A DNA stretch of 64,000 bases from Treponema porcinum (GCF_900167145.1 NZ_FUWG01000003.1:68684-132683); one strand, 5' to 3'; shown: positions 8,166 through 16,637, counted from the stretch's first letter. Program-made: numbers and translations. The notes: a model not told the origin generated them from the letters alone.

Positions 8166-10316
8166 TTACTCCGCATTACGTGCAATGCGAATACCTACCC
8201 ATTTCACTTTTGTTGATGAATAATAAGTATAGCTTGAATTACAACTTCTATAAAAAATAGTACAGCTGCTAGAATTCCAGTACAAACTTCCCCATTTCAA
8301 AACAAGATGATCTCCACTCCAATGCACAGGATTTGTCAATTCCCCTGTACCCCAATCTGCATAATGATCAAAACACCATTCAGCAACATTTCCGCTCATA
8401 TCATAAAGACCAAGTGCATTTGCTTTTTTAGTTCCTACTTTATGTGCTTCATCTCCGCTATTGCTTGAATACCAAGCAACCTCCTCAATCGTGTTGCTTC
8501 CCGCATAAATGTACTTGTCATGTTCCGCTTCACTTCCGCCACCTGCGGCAAATTCCCATTCACATTCTGTTGGAAGGCGGTAACCGTTTTTGGTCTGGTA
8601 CCAGGTGACAGTACCTGTATTCGAATCATCTTTCCAGACGGCGCTTCCGCGGTAATAAACCGGTTCTAAGCCTTTATATTCACTGTATGCGTTAAGCCAT
8701 ACACATGCCATGTTCCAGCTGATGTTTGTAGCCGGAACAAAGTCTTTATAGGCGTCGTTTGCAGCGTAGCCTTTACTTGCAGAAGTTAAATTGTAGCCAT
8801 TGTCCTTTGCCCATCGGTAAACTTCAAGCCATAATTCGTATGTCAGTTCGTACTGTGCAATCTGGAAAGAAGAAAGCGTAATTTTCGGGCGATTTGTACC
8901 GTTGTTCGGGTCGCCTAAATAAAAACTTCCACCCGGAACCGTAACCATTGCCGCATAATCTTTCCCCCACTGTGCGTAGAGCGTCATATTTTTGCTTGGA
9001 ATCAGGCTGTAACCCGGTGCATAACTTTGTCCGCTTGTTCCGTCAGTGCTGGTTGACCATTTTGTAAAAGCGTAGCCCGTTTTTGTAAGGTTTCCTGTAT
9101 TTGCACTAATTATAAAAGAAGAGCCTTTTTCAACCTGTACTGTTTCAGGCACAGTTCCGCTTGTTGCTCCGTTTGAGTTGTAGGTAATTGTGAACATTTC
9201 TGAAACCCATTTTGCATAAAGAGTTACATCTTCTGTCGGGTAGAATGGGAATGTTACTTTCTTTTCGTCAGTGCATTCTGGATCCAGATACCAGCCGCCC
9301 AATGATTTGTCAGTTTTAGTGCTTTCAGGGCTTTCATTAATAACATAGCAGGAAACAGGATTTACTGCCGAGCCGCCGTTTGTTTCAAATGTGATTGTAA
9401 AATTCTGCTTGTAAGCGGCATATAGAGTCGTATCTTTTGAAATTACAAGAGGAAAAACAGCTTTTGTGTTTAAGCCAGAATCTAAATACCAGCCAATAAA
9501 TGTGTATCCTGATTTTTCCGGTTCCTGAACACTTTCTACTGTTCTTGCCCTAAATGATGGAATTTCGCTTCCTCCGTTTGTTTCCAAAGTTACAAGATAA
9601 GTTGGCAGCCACATTGCATACAGAGTGATGTCCTGTGTTACTGTATATGGCACAGAAATTTTTTCTCCGCTTAAAGAAGAATTTGCATACCAGCCTGCAA
9701 ATTCGTAGTTCTCTTTTTCCGTAAACGGAAGTTCCTGAAGGACACCATTTTTAATAGAAGAAACTTCTGTTCCACCGTTAGAATTAAAACTGACAGTATA
9801 ATTTTTGAGCCATTTTGCATAAAGCGTTATATTTGCATTTAAAGAAAGCGGAAATGAAACCGGGTCTCCAGAAAAATCTGCGTTCAAATACCATCCGGCA
9901 AACGTATAGTCTTCCTTAAATGGAGTTACGGCACTTATAATTTCATTCCCTGTAAAATCAGCAACCGCAGTTCCACCATTTGATTCAAAATGAACTGTAT
10001 ATTTTTGATTCCAGCGTGCATAAAGTACAGTATTCTTTTTTGGTTCATAGGGAAAAAAGACTGCATCTCCAGAAAAATCAGAAGTTTCATACCAACCAAG
10101 AAATTCACAATTTTCTTTTGTAGTTACAGGAGGAAAAACTATTTTGTCGGTATTTACGGTTGAAACTTTTGTACCGCCGTTGGAATTAAAACAGACTTCG
10201 TAAATGCCTGCTGATTCCTTAAAAAATTGGTTTTCACAAGATGTAAATCCTAAAACTGTTATAAATGCTGCAAATAAAATCCAATTTTTTTTTGCTAAAT
10301 AAAACCCTTTTTCCAT
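8166..10316 (-). CDS. Lipoprotein with six InlB-type repeats and C-terminal formylglycine-enzyme/C-type-lectin fold
   Basis: 716 residues. A signal segment ends at a relaxed lipobox (GFTSC, Cys27). Six repeats of ~70 residues follow, each with an F-x-SNGG-like core and a closing LYAxW (Listeria-Bacteroides/InlB beta-grasp type), up to about residue 450. The rest is an SUMF1/FGE-type domain: MVTVPGGSFYLGD at its start, GYRLPTECEWEFAA, and GLYDMSGNVAEWCFD. The usual RGGSW and final GFRxxR are altered to KWGSLYW and VGIRIAR, with Ser, Tyr, Cys and Thr dominating between. This is likely a surface ligand-binding lectin fold and not an active oxygenase. It shares strand with the 301-aa barrel protein 17 bp upstream. 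Confidence 0.85.
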   Translation of the reverse strand: MEKGFYLAKKNWILFAAFITVLGFTSCENQFFKESAGIYEVCFNSNGGTKVSTVNTDKIVFPPVTTKENCEFLGWYETSDFSGDAVFFPYEPKKNTVLYARWNQKYTVHFESNGGTAVADFTGNEIISAVTPFKEDYTFAGWYLNADFSGDPVSFPLSLNANITLYAKWLKNYTVSFNSNGGTEVSSIKNGVLQELPFTEKENYEFAGWYANSSLSGEKISVPYTVTQDITLYAMWLPTYLVTLETNGGSEIPSFRARTVESVQEPEKSGYTFIGWYLDSGLNTKAVFPLVISKDTTLYAAYKQNFTITFETNGGSAVNPVSCYVINESPESTKTDKSLGGWYLDPECTDEKKVTFPFYPTEDVTLYAKWVSEMFTITYNSNGATSGTVPETVQVEKGSSFIISANTGNLTKTGYAFTKWSTSTDGTSGQSYAPGYSLIPSKNMTLYAQWGKDYAAMVTVPGGSFYLGDPNNGTNRPKITLSSFQIAQYELTYELWLEVYRWAKDNGYNLTSASKGYAANDAYKDFVPATNISWNMACVWLNAYSEYKGLEPVYYRGSAVWKDDSNTGTVTWYQTKNGYRLPTECEWEFAAGGGSEAEHDKYIYAGSNTIEEVAWYSSNSGDEAHKVGTKKANALGLYDMSGNVAEWCFDHYADWGTGELTNPVHWSGDHLVLKWGSLYWNSSSCTIFYRSCNSSYTYYSSTKVKWVGIRIARNAE
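8178..8310 (-). other. Candidate variable region (diversity-generating-retroelement type) in the lectin-fold C-terminus
   Basis: About 45 codons near the 3' end encode a run dominated by Tyr, Ser, Thr, Cys, Asn, Ile and Phe, and most of these codons end in T or C (TAC, AAT, AGC, TGT, ACT, ATT, TTT, TAT). This is what adenine-specific mutagenesis of AAY template codons produces. Known treponemal DGR targets carry their variable region at the same place in the same fold. No template repeat or reverse transcriptase is in the window. Confidence 0.4.
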
Positions 10317-10333
10317 CTTAATCCCCTCATAAA

Positions 10334-11239
10334 TTAAAAACGCAGTCCGGTTCCAAATCCAACTGCAAAAATATACGGATACCCGAAACGAACCATCGGT
10401 TCTATATAAAATGAATCAAATTCCTTCCTAAAACCAAATCCTCCTCCGGCATCAAAAACTGTATAAACATTTTCATTTGAAAAGATAATATCCGCCCCGC
10501 CAGTACCTTCTATATAAAATCCTGTCGAAGGTTCTCCGCCAGGAGAAACCAAATAAACCCGTAAAGCAGCCAATGGTTCAAGAGAATAAACTGTATTTTC
10601 TTTTTCAAACGCATCATAACTTGCAATAAGTTTTCCGCCTAAAGAAATTTTTCTAAAAAATGAATAATCAAAATAAATTCCTGCAGCTGGCGCAACATAC
10701 GAAATTGAGTTTTTATTTACTTCTGCACATATTCCGATTGATGTTTTATAATAATTCGCCGCACGCCCCAACAACTGTTCAGATTTTGAAGAACGAGAAA
10801 ATACATAAGTCTTAAAAAGAATGTAAGAAGCAGTTTCTACATCCAGCAGTCGAACCTGAAGATTGTATTTATTATCCAATTCCTTAATCTGACCAAAAAC
10901 GATTGCGTTTGCACCCAAGCGTTTACAAATAGAAAGAGCAGTTTCATCACTTATAAAACCTGAAAGCTGATAATTCAACTCTGTATCAACTTTGTTCATA
11001 TTGCTGCGGGTTACAACTTTCATCCCGTTTTCTGTTACTTGAGATGTAAGTTCTGTTTGTATATATTCAGAAAGGTCTTTTGAAGGTGAATTAAAATCCA
11101 AAATACATAAAATCGTCTTAGAATTACATTTTGAAGTTACATCATCTGCAACTTTTAACATAATAGAATCAATTTTTTCCTGAGCAAAACCAAAGCTACA
11201 TAGCAATGAAAATGTAAATGCAAGAAGTTTTTTTTTCAT
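10334..11239 (-). CDS. Secreted protein with CsgG/LpoB-like domain and C-terminal outer-membrane barrel-like region
   Basis: 301 residues with a signal peptide (cleavage near FGFA-Q20). Residues ~35-165 resemble CsgG/LpoB/FlgO-type domains: ILCILDF, a helix with SEYIQTELTSQV, MKVVTRSNM and GANAIVFGQI. Residues ~180-301 are a run of alternating short hydrophobic and glycine-rich strands ending in aromatic Phe, as in small outer-membrane barrels. A GGGGAA ribosome site precedes the ATG. It precedes the repeat lipoprotein in an apparent two-to-three-gene unit. It may anchor or export that partner, but this is inferred only from adjacency. Confidence 0.6.
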   Translation of the reverse strand: MKKKLLAFTFSLLCSFGFAQEKIDSIMLKVADDVTSKCNSKTILCILDFNSPSKDLSEYIQTELTSQVTENGMKVVTRSNMNKVDTELNYQLSGFISDETALSICKRLGANAIVFGQIKELDNKYNLQVRLLDVETASYILFKTYVFSRSSKSEQLLGRAANYYKTSIGICAEVNKNSISYVAPAAGIYFDYSFFRKISLGGKLIASYDAFEKENTVYSLEPLAALRVYLVSPGGEPSTGFYIEGTGGADIIFSNENVYTVFDAGGGFGFRKEFDSFYIEPMVRFGYPYIFAVGFGTGLRF

Positions 11240-11287
11240 AAATTCCCCAAATCTTACTCATATTTTTTAATTTTTAATCAACTTTCT

Positions 11288-11321
11288 GTGTTTTAGCTAA
11301 TAATATTATTAGCCAAAACAC
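11288..11321. promoter_or_regulatory. 34-bp near-perfect palindrome between divergent genes (operator candidate)
   Basis: GCTAATAATATTATTAGC (11296-11313) is a perfect 18-bp palindrome. GTGTTTT and AAAACAC flank it, extending the dyad to 34 bp with one mismatched pair. It lies 49 bp upstream of the barrel-protein start (minus) and 77 bp upstream of the XRE gene (plus). Confidence 0.55.
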
Positions 11322-11397
11322 AATTTTAATCAATATTTAATTCTATACTGAGTTTTAATGAATAAAATAAACCAAGAAATCAATAGAAAATATTGAC

Positions 11398-11718
11398 ATG
11401 GGTATTCGACACACTTTTATTCAGAATTTAAAATACTACAGAAAACAAGCGGGGCTTACACAGGAAAAACTTGCCGAAAAAATCGAAATGAGTACTGCAT
11501 ACATCGGTGACATGGAAGCCAGAGAACGCTTTCCCAGTGCCGAAACCATAGATAAAATCGCTGAAGCATTAAATATCCGCCCTTCTGTACTTTTTGATGA
11601 ATTCGGTTCTCCTGACAATATCAAAGATTCATTTAAAAAAATCTACACAAAAACCTTGCAGCAGGAGCTGAAAGAAAAACTTGACCAGGCTGTAGAAGAA
11701 GTCTGTAAACAGATTTAA
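11398..11718 (+). CDS. XRE-family helix-turn-helix transcriptional regulator
   Basis: 106 residues. The N-terminal ~70 form an HTH_3 domain with LTQEKLAEKIEMSTAYIGDM as the helix-turn-helix core and FPSAETIDKIAEALNI after it. The C-terminal ~35 residues are a charged, probably helical tail that may dimerise. It is divergent from the barrel/lipoprotein operon across a 34-bp palindrome, a likely target. No clear Shine-Dalgarno is visible before the ATG. It is followed directly by a ten-base C tract and then the palindrome array. Confidence 0.85.
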   Translation: MGIRHTFIQNLKYYRKQAGLTQEKLAEKIEMSTAYIGDMEARERFPSAETIDKIAEALNIRPSVLFDEFGSPDNIKDSFKKIYTKTLQQELKEKLDQAVEEVCKQI

Positions 11719-11719
11719 G

Positions 11720-11729
11720 CCCCCCCCCC
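11720..11729 (+). repeat. Poly-C tract (10 C) just after the XRE stop codon
   Basis: Ten consecutive C bases begin two bases after the TAA. The surrounding DNA is AT-rich, so the run stands out. It is outside any coding frame. Confidence 0.8.
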
Positions 11730-11852
11730 GATGAAGTTTGTCAAGCAGGAATGACATAAAATAGAAAAAAATATTTTGTTTTTATACATTTTCCGCACCG
11801 GGATTTTTTTTCATCAACCATTTTTTTCCTCAAAAAAACTACTTCTTACCTG

Positions 11853-12010
11853 TTAATAAACACCCTGCTTATTAGGTTAATCACGAGGGTGCTTATTAAC
11901 CTGATAAGCACACCGCTGATTAGTTAATCAGCAGACCCCGTACTAGACTAGTAAGCAGGGTGCTTTCTAGTCTAATCAGCATACTCTTTACTAGACTAGA
12001 AAGCGGTGCG
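11853..12010. repeat. Tandem array of six short palindromes with ~24-bp periodicity
   Basis: Imperfect or perfect dyads centre near 11876, 11900, 11924, 11947, 11971 and 11995. Examples are CTGATTAGTTAATCAG (11916-11931, perfect), TACTAGACTAGTA (11941-11953, perfect) and the exact inverted pair GCTTTCTAGTCTA (11962-11974) with TAGACTAGAAAGC (11992-12004). Spacer bases are rich in C/G (ACCC, GGGT, ACCG). The rest of the 11.72-12.24 kb gap shows no gene. Confidence 0.75.
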
Positions 12011-12155
12011 TTATACGGAGAACTTACAGACTGCATAACGGATTTATTACAGACCTGTTCAAGGATTTGTTTTCATCACGAATACGGATTTATAAGCATG
12101 AATAACATTCCAGTATATAGACCACATTACAAGCGTAAAAGAAGTGCAATTTACA

Positions 12156-12189
12156 AGGTCAAATTTCGAGGTTTTGGTAAATTTACAAA
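12156..12189. repeat. Uninterrupted copy of the 34-bp repeat (empty insertion site)
   Basis: It matches the joined flanks of the MITE-like element at 7481-7653 at 32 of 34 positions. It lies between the palindrome array and the cheR promoter. Confidence 0.7.
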
Positions 12190-12238
12190 TTTCCGCCACA
12201 CCGTCAAAAAGTCAAAACGAGCAACCTTCATCTTTTTA

Positions 12239-12267
12239 TTTACAATCATCGACTTAAGATTTATAAT
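12239..12267 (+). promoter_or_regulatory. Predicted promoter of cheR
   Basis: TTTACA and TATAAT are separated by 17 bp. The -10 box ends 9 bp before the cheR ATG, so the transcript would have almost no leader. Confidence 0.6.
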
Positions 12268-12276
12268 GAATTCGTT

Positions 12277-13092
12277 ATGACAGATATTTTGAACGATGCG
12301 GATTTTGATAGATTCCGAAAAGTCATTTATAAAGAATGTGGAATTACATTCTCCGGGACGAACAGACCTATTCTTGACAGTAGGATAAAAGAAATCCTGC
12401 GGGAAAAGAAAATTGCTACAGTAGACGAATATTACAACCTCATTCTGTCTGACCGCGAAGAAATGAAACGGATGCTCGACTCAATCACGACGAACCTTAC
12501 GCGTTTCTTCCGTAACCAGCCGCATTTTGATGCATTTATAAATTATGTCATTCCGCACGTCCTTGAAGAAAAGAAAAAAACAGGCGACAGAACCATACGC
12601 GTCTGGAGCGCAGGCTGTTCTACAGGCGAAGAACCGTACACAATCGCTATGATATTGAAGAAAATTCTTCCGCCGGGCTACAGTTTTTCTGTCACCGCAT
12701 CTGACATATCGCTGAAATCGCTGATGGTAGGACAAAGCGGATTTTATGCGGACAATAAAATTGACGGAGTACCGGCAGACTATCTTTCCGCCTTTTTTAC
12801 AAAAGTAAACGGCGGTTACCAGATAAGCAAAGAGATTATGGAACATGTAAAATTCGACTACCATAATCTTCAGCACGAATCGGGAATGAAAAATCTTGAC
12901 GTCGTTTTCTGCCGGAACGTTATGATTTATTTTGATGAAGCGGCGCAGCTTGTCGTACTCAACAATTTCTGGAACGCAATGGCGCAGCATTCCTATCTTT
13001 TCATCGGACATTCTGAATCACTTTTCGGAATGAAAACAAAATTTGAATTCCTAAAAACGGACTGGGCTTGTCTTTACCAGAAAAATTCATAA
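12277..13092 (+). CDS. cheR: Chemotaxis protein-glutamate methyltransferase CheR
   Basis: 271 residues, the usual length. It methylates glutamates of chemoreceptors with S-adenosylmethionine. The N-terminal helical domain includes LTRFFRNQPHFDAF; the SAM site is WSAGCSTGEEPYTIAM; the later NVMIYF and LFIGHSESL match the family. No Shine-Dalgarno is seen, in keeping with the predicted near-leaderless promoter 9 bp upstream. cheB follows 18 bp downstream, forming the adaptation pair. Confidence 0.96.
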   Translation: MTDILNDADFDRFRKVIYKECGITFSGTNRPILDSRIKEILREKKIATVDEYYNLILSDREEMKRMLDSITTNLTRFFRNQPHFDAFINYVIPHVLEEKKKTGDRTIRVWSAGCSTGEEPYTIAMILKKILPPGYSFSVTASDISLKSLMVGQSGFYADNKIDGVPADYLSAFFTKVNGGYQISKEIMEHVKFDYHNLQHESGMKNLDVVFCRNVMIYFDEAAQLVVLNNFWNAMAQHSYLFIGHSESLFGMKTKFEFLKTDWACLYQKNS

Positions 13093-13110
13093 AAAAAAGA
13101 GCAGTTAGTT

Positions 13111-14319
13111 ATGGATATAAATGACGGAAAACACGATAACCTGAACGTCGTAATCTGCGACGATTCAGCATTGATGAGAAATCTGGTTTCAAGAATTATA
13201 GATGACACTCCCGGAATGAACGTTATTGCAAAAGCAAGCAACGGTCAGAATCTGCTGAACATCCTTCCAGACGCAAAACCGGACGTAATTGTCCTAGACA
13301 TCGAAATGCCTGTAATGACCGGCGTTGAATTCCTTAAAGAACGCAAGGCGCGCAAGATTGGAATTCCTGTCATAATTCTTTCAAGCATTGCAACGCAGGG
13401 TGCTGCCGTAACAATGGAATGTCTTGAACTCGGCGCAAGCGACTTCATCACCAAGCCGGGCGGTTCAATTTCTATGAACGTAAGTACCGTAGGCAATGAA
13501 ATCGTAGAAAAAATAGCTTCATACGGCGGCAGATACGCCCGGAAAAACGGAAAGCGCATTCCGTTCCCGGAACATTTTATGCACCTGCTCAAAATGCGCA
13601 GCGCAGAAAAATTTGTTGCACAGCAGAAAGGTACGGAAATTCCTGAAAAACCGGCTGCAACGCAACTTTCGCCGCTTTTTTCTTTCGGAACGCTTGAAAA
13701 AAAAGAGCCTGCCGTAATAACGCCGCTTCGTGAGGGCGGAACAATAAAAATCATTGCGCTCGGCATTTCTACCGGAGGTCCAAACGCCCTGCGCGACGTA
13801 TTCAAGATGATTGACCCTCACCTTACACAACCGATTCTTGTTGTCCAGCATATGCCGGCAGGCTTTACTGCGGAATTTGCGCAGAGCCTGAACAAAATCT
13901 GTCCGCTCACTGTTGTAGAGGCGGCGGATAATATGCCGATTGAGGATGCACACATTTACATTGCACCGGGAAACTACCACATCGCAGTAGAAGAGCGTGC
14001 AGGAGGAAACGTAATCCGCACCAATCAGGAACCGCAGAGAAACGGTCATCGCCCTTCCGCAGACGTTCTTTTTGAATCAGTTGCAAAAATCTACAAGAAC
14101 AACGCACTCGGCGTAATTATGACAGGAATGGGAAAAGACGGTGCCGTAGAAATTACGGAGATGAGGCGGCAGGGAGCCTGGACGCTCGGTCAGGACGAAG
14201 AGTCTGCCGTTGTATACGGAATGCCGAAAGTCGCATGGGAACTCGGTGGCGTTCAAAAGCAGGTTTCGCTAAAAAATATGGCTGATGAAATAAGCGCGCT
14301 TGCACGAGAGCACCGGTAA
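13111..14319 (+). CDS. cheB: Chemotaxis response regulator protein-glutamate methylesterase CheB
   Basis: 402 residues: receiver domain (~10-130) with phosphoacceptor Asp in VIVLDIEMPVMTG, a ~70-residue linker, and C-terminal methylesterase. Catalytic residues are visible: Ser in GISTGGPNAL, His in VVQHMPAGF and Asp in MTGMGKDGA. It removes methyl groups from chemoreceptors and deamidates glutamines, opposing CheR upstream. The family is usually ~350 residues; the extra length lies in the linker, which contains PEKPAATQ-like disordered sequence. Confidence 0.96.
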   Translation: MDINDGKHDNLNVVICDDSALMRNLVSRIIDDTPGMNVIAKASNGQNLLNILPDAKPDVIVLDIEMPVMTGVEFLKERKARKIGIPVIILSSIATQGAAVTMECLELGASDFITKPGGSISMNVSTVGNEIVEKIASYGGRYARKNGKRIPFPEHFMHLLKMRSAEKFVAQQKGTEIPEKPAATQLSPLFSFGTLEKKEPAVITPLREGGTIKIIALGISTGGPNALRDVFKMIDPHLTQPILVVQHMPAGFTAEFAQSLNKICPLTVVEAADNMPIEDAHIYIAPGNYHIAVEERAGGNVIRTNQEPQRNGHRPSADVLFESVAKIYKNNALGVIMTGMGKDGAVEITEMRRQGAWTLGQDEESAVVYGMPKVAWELGGVQKQVSLKNMADEISALAREHR

Positions 14320-14327
14320 GCGTTTGT

Positions 14328-14936
14328 ATGCGGCGTACAGCTTTATTTTTTATGACATCATCTTTTTTTCTCTGCACGGCCTGTTCGCTCAAATACGGAA
14401 TGGCAACTTATGATGACTCCACAACGCCGGAATTCATCTTTTCGGATGTACACTTTGACCGTTACGAAGACAATCAGAAAACACTGAGCCTTTCCGCAGA
14501 AAAAATGGAGCAGTACAAGGACGGAAAATCGCTGTATGCAAAGAACCTTGATTTTCAGATTATTGACAATAACGGCGAAGTAACAACGGAAGGTTCCTGC
14601 AAACTGCTTGCGGCAGATACAAAAGAAGAAAAATACGTTCTGTACGATGACATTGAAATAAACAGTAAAAAAGACGATATGACCGTTACGGCGGACAATC
14701 TTAAATGGAACGGAAAATCAGAGCAGCTCACATCAGGGCGGAACAACATCGTTTCAATAAAAAAAGGCGGAACGTTCATACAAGGCTCCGGATTTTCTGC
14801 AAGCGGCGTTTCAAAAAAATTTACGTTTACCGGAGTAATTACCGGAAGTACAGACACAGAATACAGCAATGCGGACGACCAGCAGGACGAAAATACTGCC
14901 GCAGACACGGAAGAAACCGTACAGCAGGATGAATGA
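14328..14936 (+). CDS. lptC: LptC-like LPS-export lipoprotein
   Basis: 202 residues. A short signal ends in LCTAC, a lipobox. The body is made of repeated short beta-strand motifs (LSLSAEKMEQYKDG, LYAKNLDFQI, VTADNLKWNG) as in the LptA/LptC/OstA jelly-roll family, which hands lipids from the inner membrane ABC transporter to the periplasmic bridge. The C-terminal ~25 residues are acidic and unstructured. It directly precedes lptA and lptB. What treponemes without classic LPS move through this system is unclear. Confidence 0.75.
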   Translation: MRRTALFFMTSSFFLCTACSLKYGMATYDDSTTPEFIFSDVHFDRYEDNQKTLSLSAEKMEQYKDGKSLYAKNLDFQIIDNNGEVTTEGSCKLLAADTKEEKYVLYDDIEINSKKDDMTVTADNLKWNGKSEQLTSGRNNIVSIKKGGTFIQGSGFSASGVSKKFTFTGVITGSTDTEYSNADDQQDENTAADTEETVQQDE

Positions 14937-14937
14937 T

Positions 14938-15747
14938 ATGAAGAACATTCTTAAAACGCTTATAATTTCTGCCTCATTTCTTACGCTTTTCTTACCGTCT
15001 GCGTTCTGCGAAAAAATCATATTTTCCGCAAATAGTATGAGCGGAACAGTCGGCGACAAGTCGGATTCAACTACGCTTTCCGGGGAGGCATACGTCCTTA
15101 CAGAATCAATGGAAATTTCCGCAGACAAAATCACTATGTCAGGAAAAGACTTTCGCTTTATAGAAGCAGAAGGTTCAATAATCGGAAAAAATATGGAATC
15201 CGAACTTGAGTTTACCTGCAACCGGCTGAAATATGACCGCGAAACTAAAATCGCAAACCTAAGCGACACCGTAAATCTGACTGACGTAAAAAACAACGTA
15301 ACTGCAAAAGCACAGTATATCGAATACAACCAAAATACGGACATTGCCGTAATGCAGATTGACATAGAGCTAAAGCAGAAGGACAACACCTGCACAGGAG
15401 TTTACGCCGTCTACCGCAAGAATGACCAGATGCTTGAACTGAGCGGAAATGCACAGATAAAACAGGGGGCAGACACATTCCGGGCGCAGGAAATTACGCT
15501 GAACCTTACAAGTCAGGAAATCACTCTTGACGGACGCGTAAAAGGTTCAATCGTAGACGAACGGAAAACAAGTTCCGCAGAAAACGAAGCGGCAGAAACG
15601 CAGGAAAATCAGCAGGACGAAGAAACAGCTGAAACTTCCGGCGATACTGCTCAGAAAACGGAAGAAGAAAAACCGGACGGAAACACAGAATCGGAAGCCG
15701 AAGCAGCAAAAGCAGAAGAAAAAGAGGACAAGCAGAAAAACGAATAA
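14938..15747 (+). CDS. lptA: LptA-like periplasmic protein (OstA family)
   Basis: 269 residues from the ATG at 14938, one base past the lptC stop, with AGCAGGA as ribosome site; an in-frame ATG at 14929 is the alternative. A signal peptide (ending PSAFC-E) precedes OstA-type repeats such as LSGEAYVLTESMEISADKI, NVTAKAQYIEYN and LSGNAQIKQGADTFRAQEI. The last ~65 residues are a Glu/Ala/Lys-rich low-complexity tail, unusual for LptA. It would form the beta-jelly-roll bridge across the periplasm with LptC and an LptD not seen here. Confidence 0.8.
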   Translation: MKNILKTLIISASFLTLFLPSAFCEKIIFSANSMSGTVGDKSDSTTLSGEAYVLTESMEISADKITMSGKDFRFIEAEGSIIGKNMESELEFTCNRLKYDRETKIANLSDTVNLTDVKNNVTAKAQYIEYNQNTDIAVMQIDIELKQKDNTCTGVYAVYRKNDQMLELSGNAQIKQGADTFRAQEITLNLTSQEITLDGRVKGSIVDERKTSSAENEAAETQENQQDEETAETSGDTAQKTEEEKPDGNTESEAEAAKAEEKEDKQKNE

Positions 15748-15801
15748 ACAGCACAAGGCTTTTTTGCAAGAAGCAAAGCCTTGTAACTGCAAGAGGATCT
15801 T

Positions 15802-16539
15802 ATGGAAATACAGGAACATACACTGCGGGTTTCAAGCCTGTTTAAAAGTTTCGGACATAAAAAAGTCGTTCAGGGAATAGACTTTAAAATGAAAACCGGA
15901 GAAGTACTCGGTCTTTTAGGACCGAACGGCGCAGGAAAAACAACTACTTTCTATATGATAGTAGGATTTTACCAGCCCACAGCCGGCGATATTTTTCTGG
16001 ACGACGAACAGATAACGCCTCTTCCTATGTACAAGCGCGCCCGTCTTGGAATTTCCTACCTTCCTCAGGAACCAAGCGTATTCAAAAAACTGACCGTTGA
16101 AGAAAACATCTGGTCAATTCTTGAAACACGCTCAGACTTAACGCATACGCAGAAAAAAGAACGCCTCGAAGAATTAATAGAAGAATTTGCAATTGGGCGC
16201 ATACGTACGCAGTATGCCTTCACCCTCTCAGGAGGAGAACGCCGCCGCACAGAAATCGCCCGTTCACTTGCCATTGAACCTAAATTCCTGCTGCTTGATG
16301 AACCGTTTGCCGGAATCGACCCTATCGCCGTAGCAGACATCAAGGGAATGATAGGACTTCTTGCAAAACGCGGCATCGGAATTCTTATCACCGACCATAA
16401 TGTCCGCGACACTCTGGAAATCACCGACCGCGCTATAATCGTAAGTTCAGGTCAGATTGCAATTCAGGGAACAAAACAGGAAATTCTTGATTCCGAACTG
16501 GCTCGTGAAGTCTATCTCGGCAAAGACTTTAGTATGTAG
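15802..16539 (+). CDS. lptB: LPS export ABC transporter ATP-binding protein LptB
   Basis: 245 residues, typical length. Walker A is GPNGAGKTT, the signature is LSGGERRRTEIAR, Walker B is FLLLDEPFAGIDP and the switch histidine is in LITDHNVRDTLEI, a stretch characteristic of LptB. The GAGGAT ribosome site precedes the ATG. It energises lipid extraction with the permeases LptF/LptG, which are not in the window. It lies 54 bp after lptA and probably forms one operon with lptC-lptA. Confidence 0.95.
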   Translation: MEIQEHTLRVSSLFKSFGHKKVVQGIDFKMKTGEVLGLLGPNGAGKTTTFYMIVGFYQPTAGDIFLDDEQITPLPMYKRARLGISYLPQEPSVFKKLTVEENIWSILETRSDLTHTQKKERLEELIEEFAIGRIRTQYAFTLSGGERRRTEIARSLAIEPKFLLLDEPFAGIDPIAVADIKGMIGLLAKRGIGILITDHNVRDTLEITDRAIIVSSGQIAIQGTKQEILDSELAREVYLGKDFSM

Positions 16540-16565
16540 ACTTTTGAATGCAGGCAAAAATCAGT

Positions 16566-16594
16566 TTGACAATTTTTTTTCCATACTGTAGTAT
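16566..16594 (+). promoter_or_regulatory. Predicted sigma70 promoter of rny
   Basis: TTGACA (16566-16571) and TAGTAT (16589-16594) are separated by 17 bp, 44 bp before the rny start. The AAAGGAG ribosome site lies at about 16621-16627. Confidence 0.7.
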
Positions 16595-16637
16595 ATAAAT
16601 TGAACTATTCTATATTATTGCAAAGGAGAAGTTATAT

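Noticed and set aside
11853..12010. Palindrome array considered as a CRISPR array.
   Set aside because: Units are not identical repeats and there are no unique spacers of constant length; symmetry is within units and no cas genes are nearby.
11960..12280. 106-codon open frame on plus across the palindrome array.
   Set aside because: It overlaps the array, the empty-site repeat and the cheR promoter, has no ribosome site, and its product has no recognisable features.
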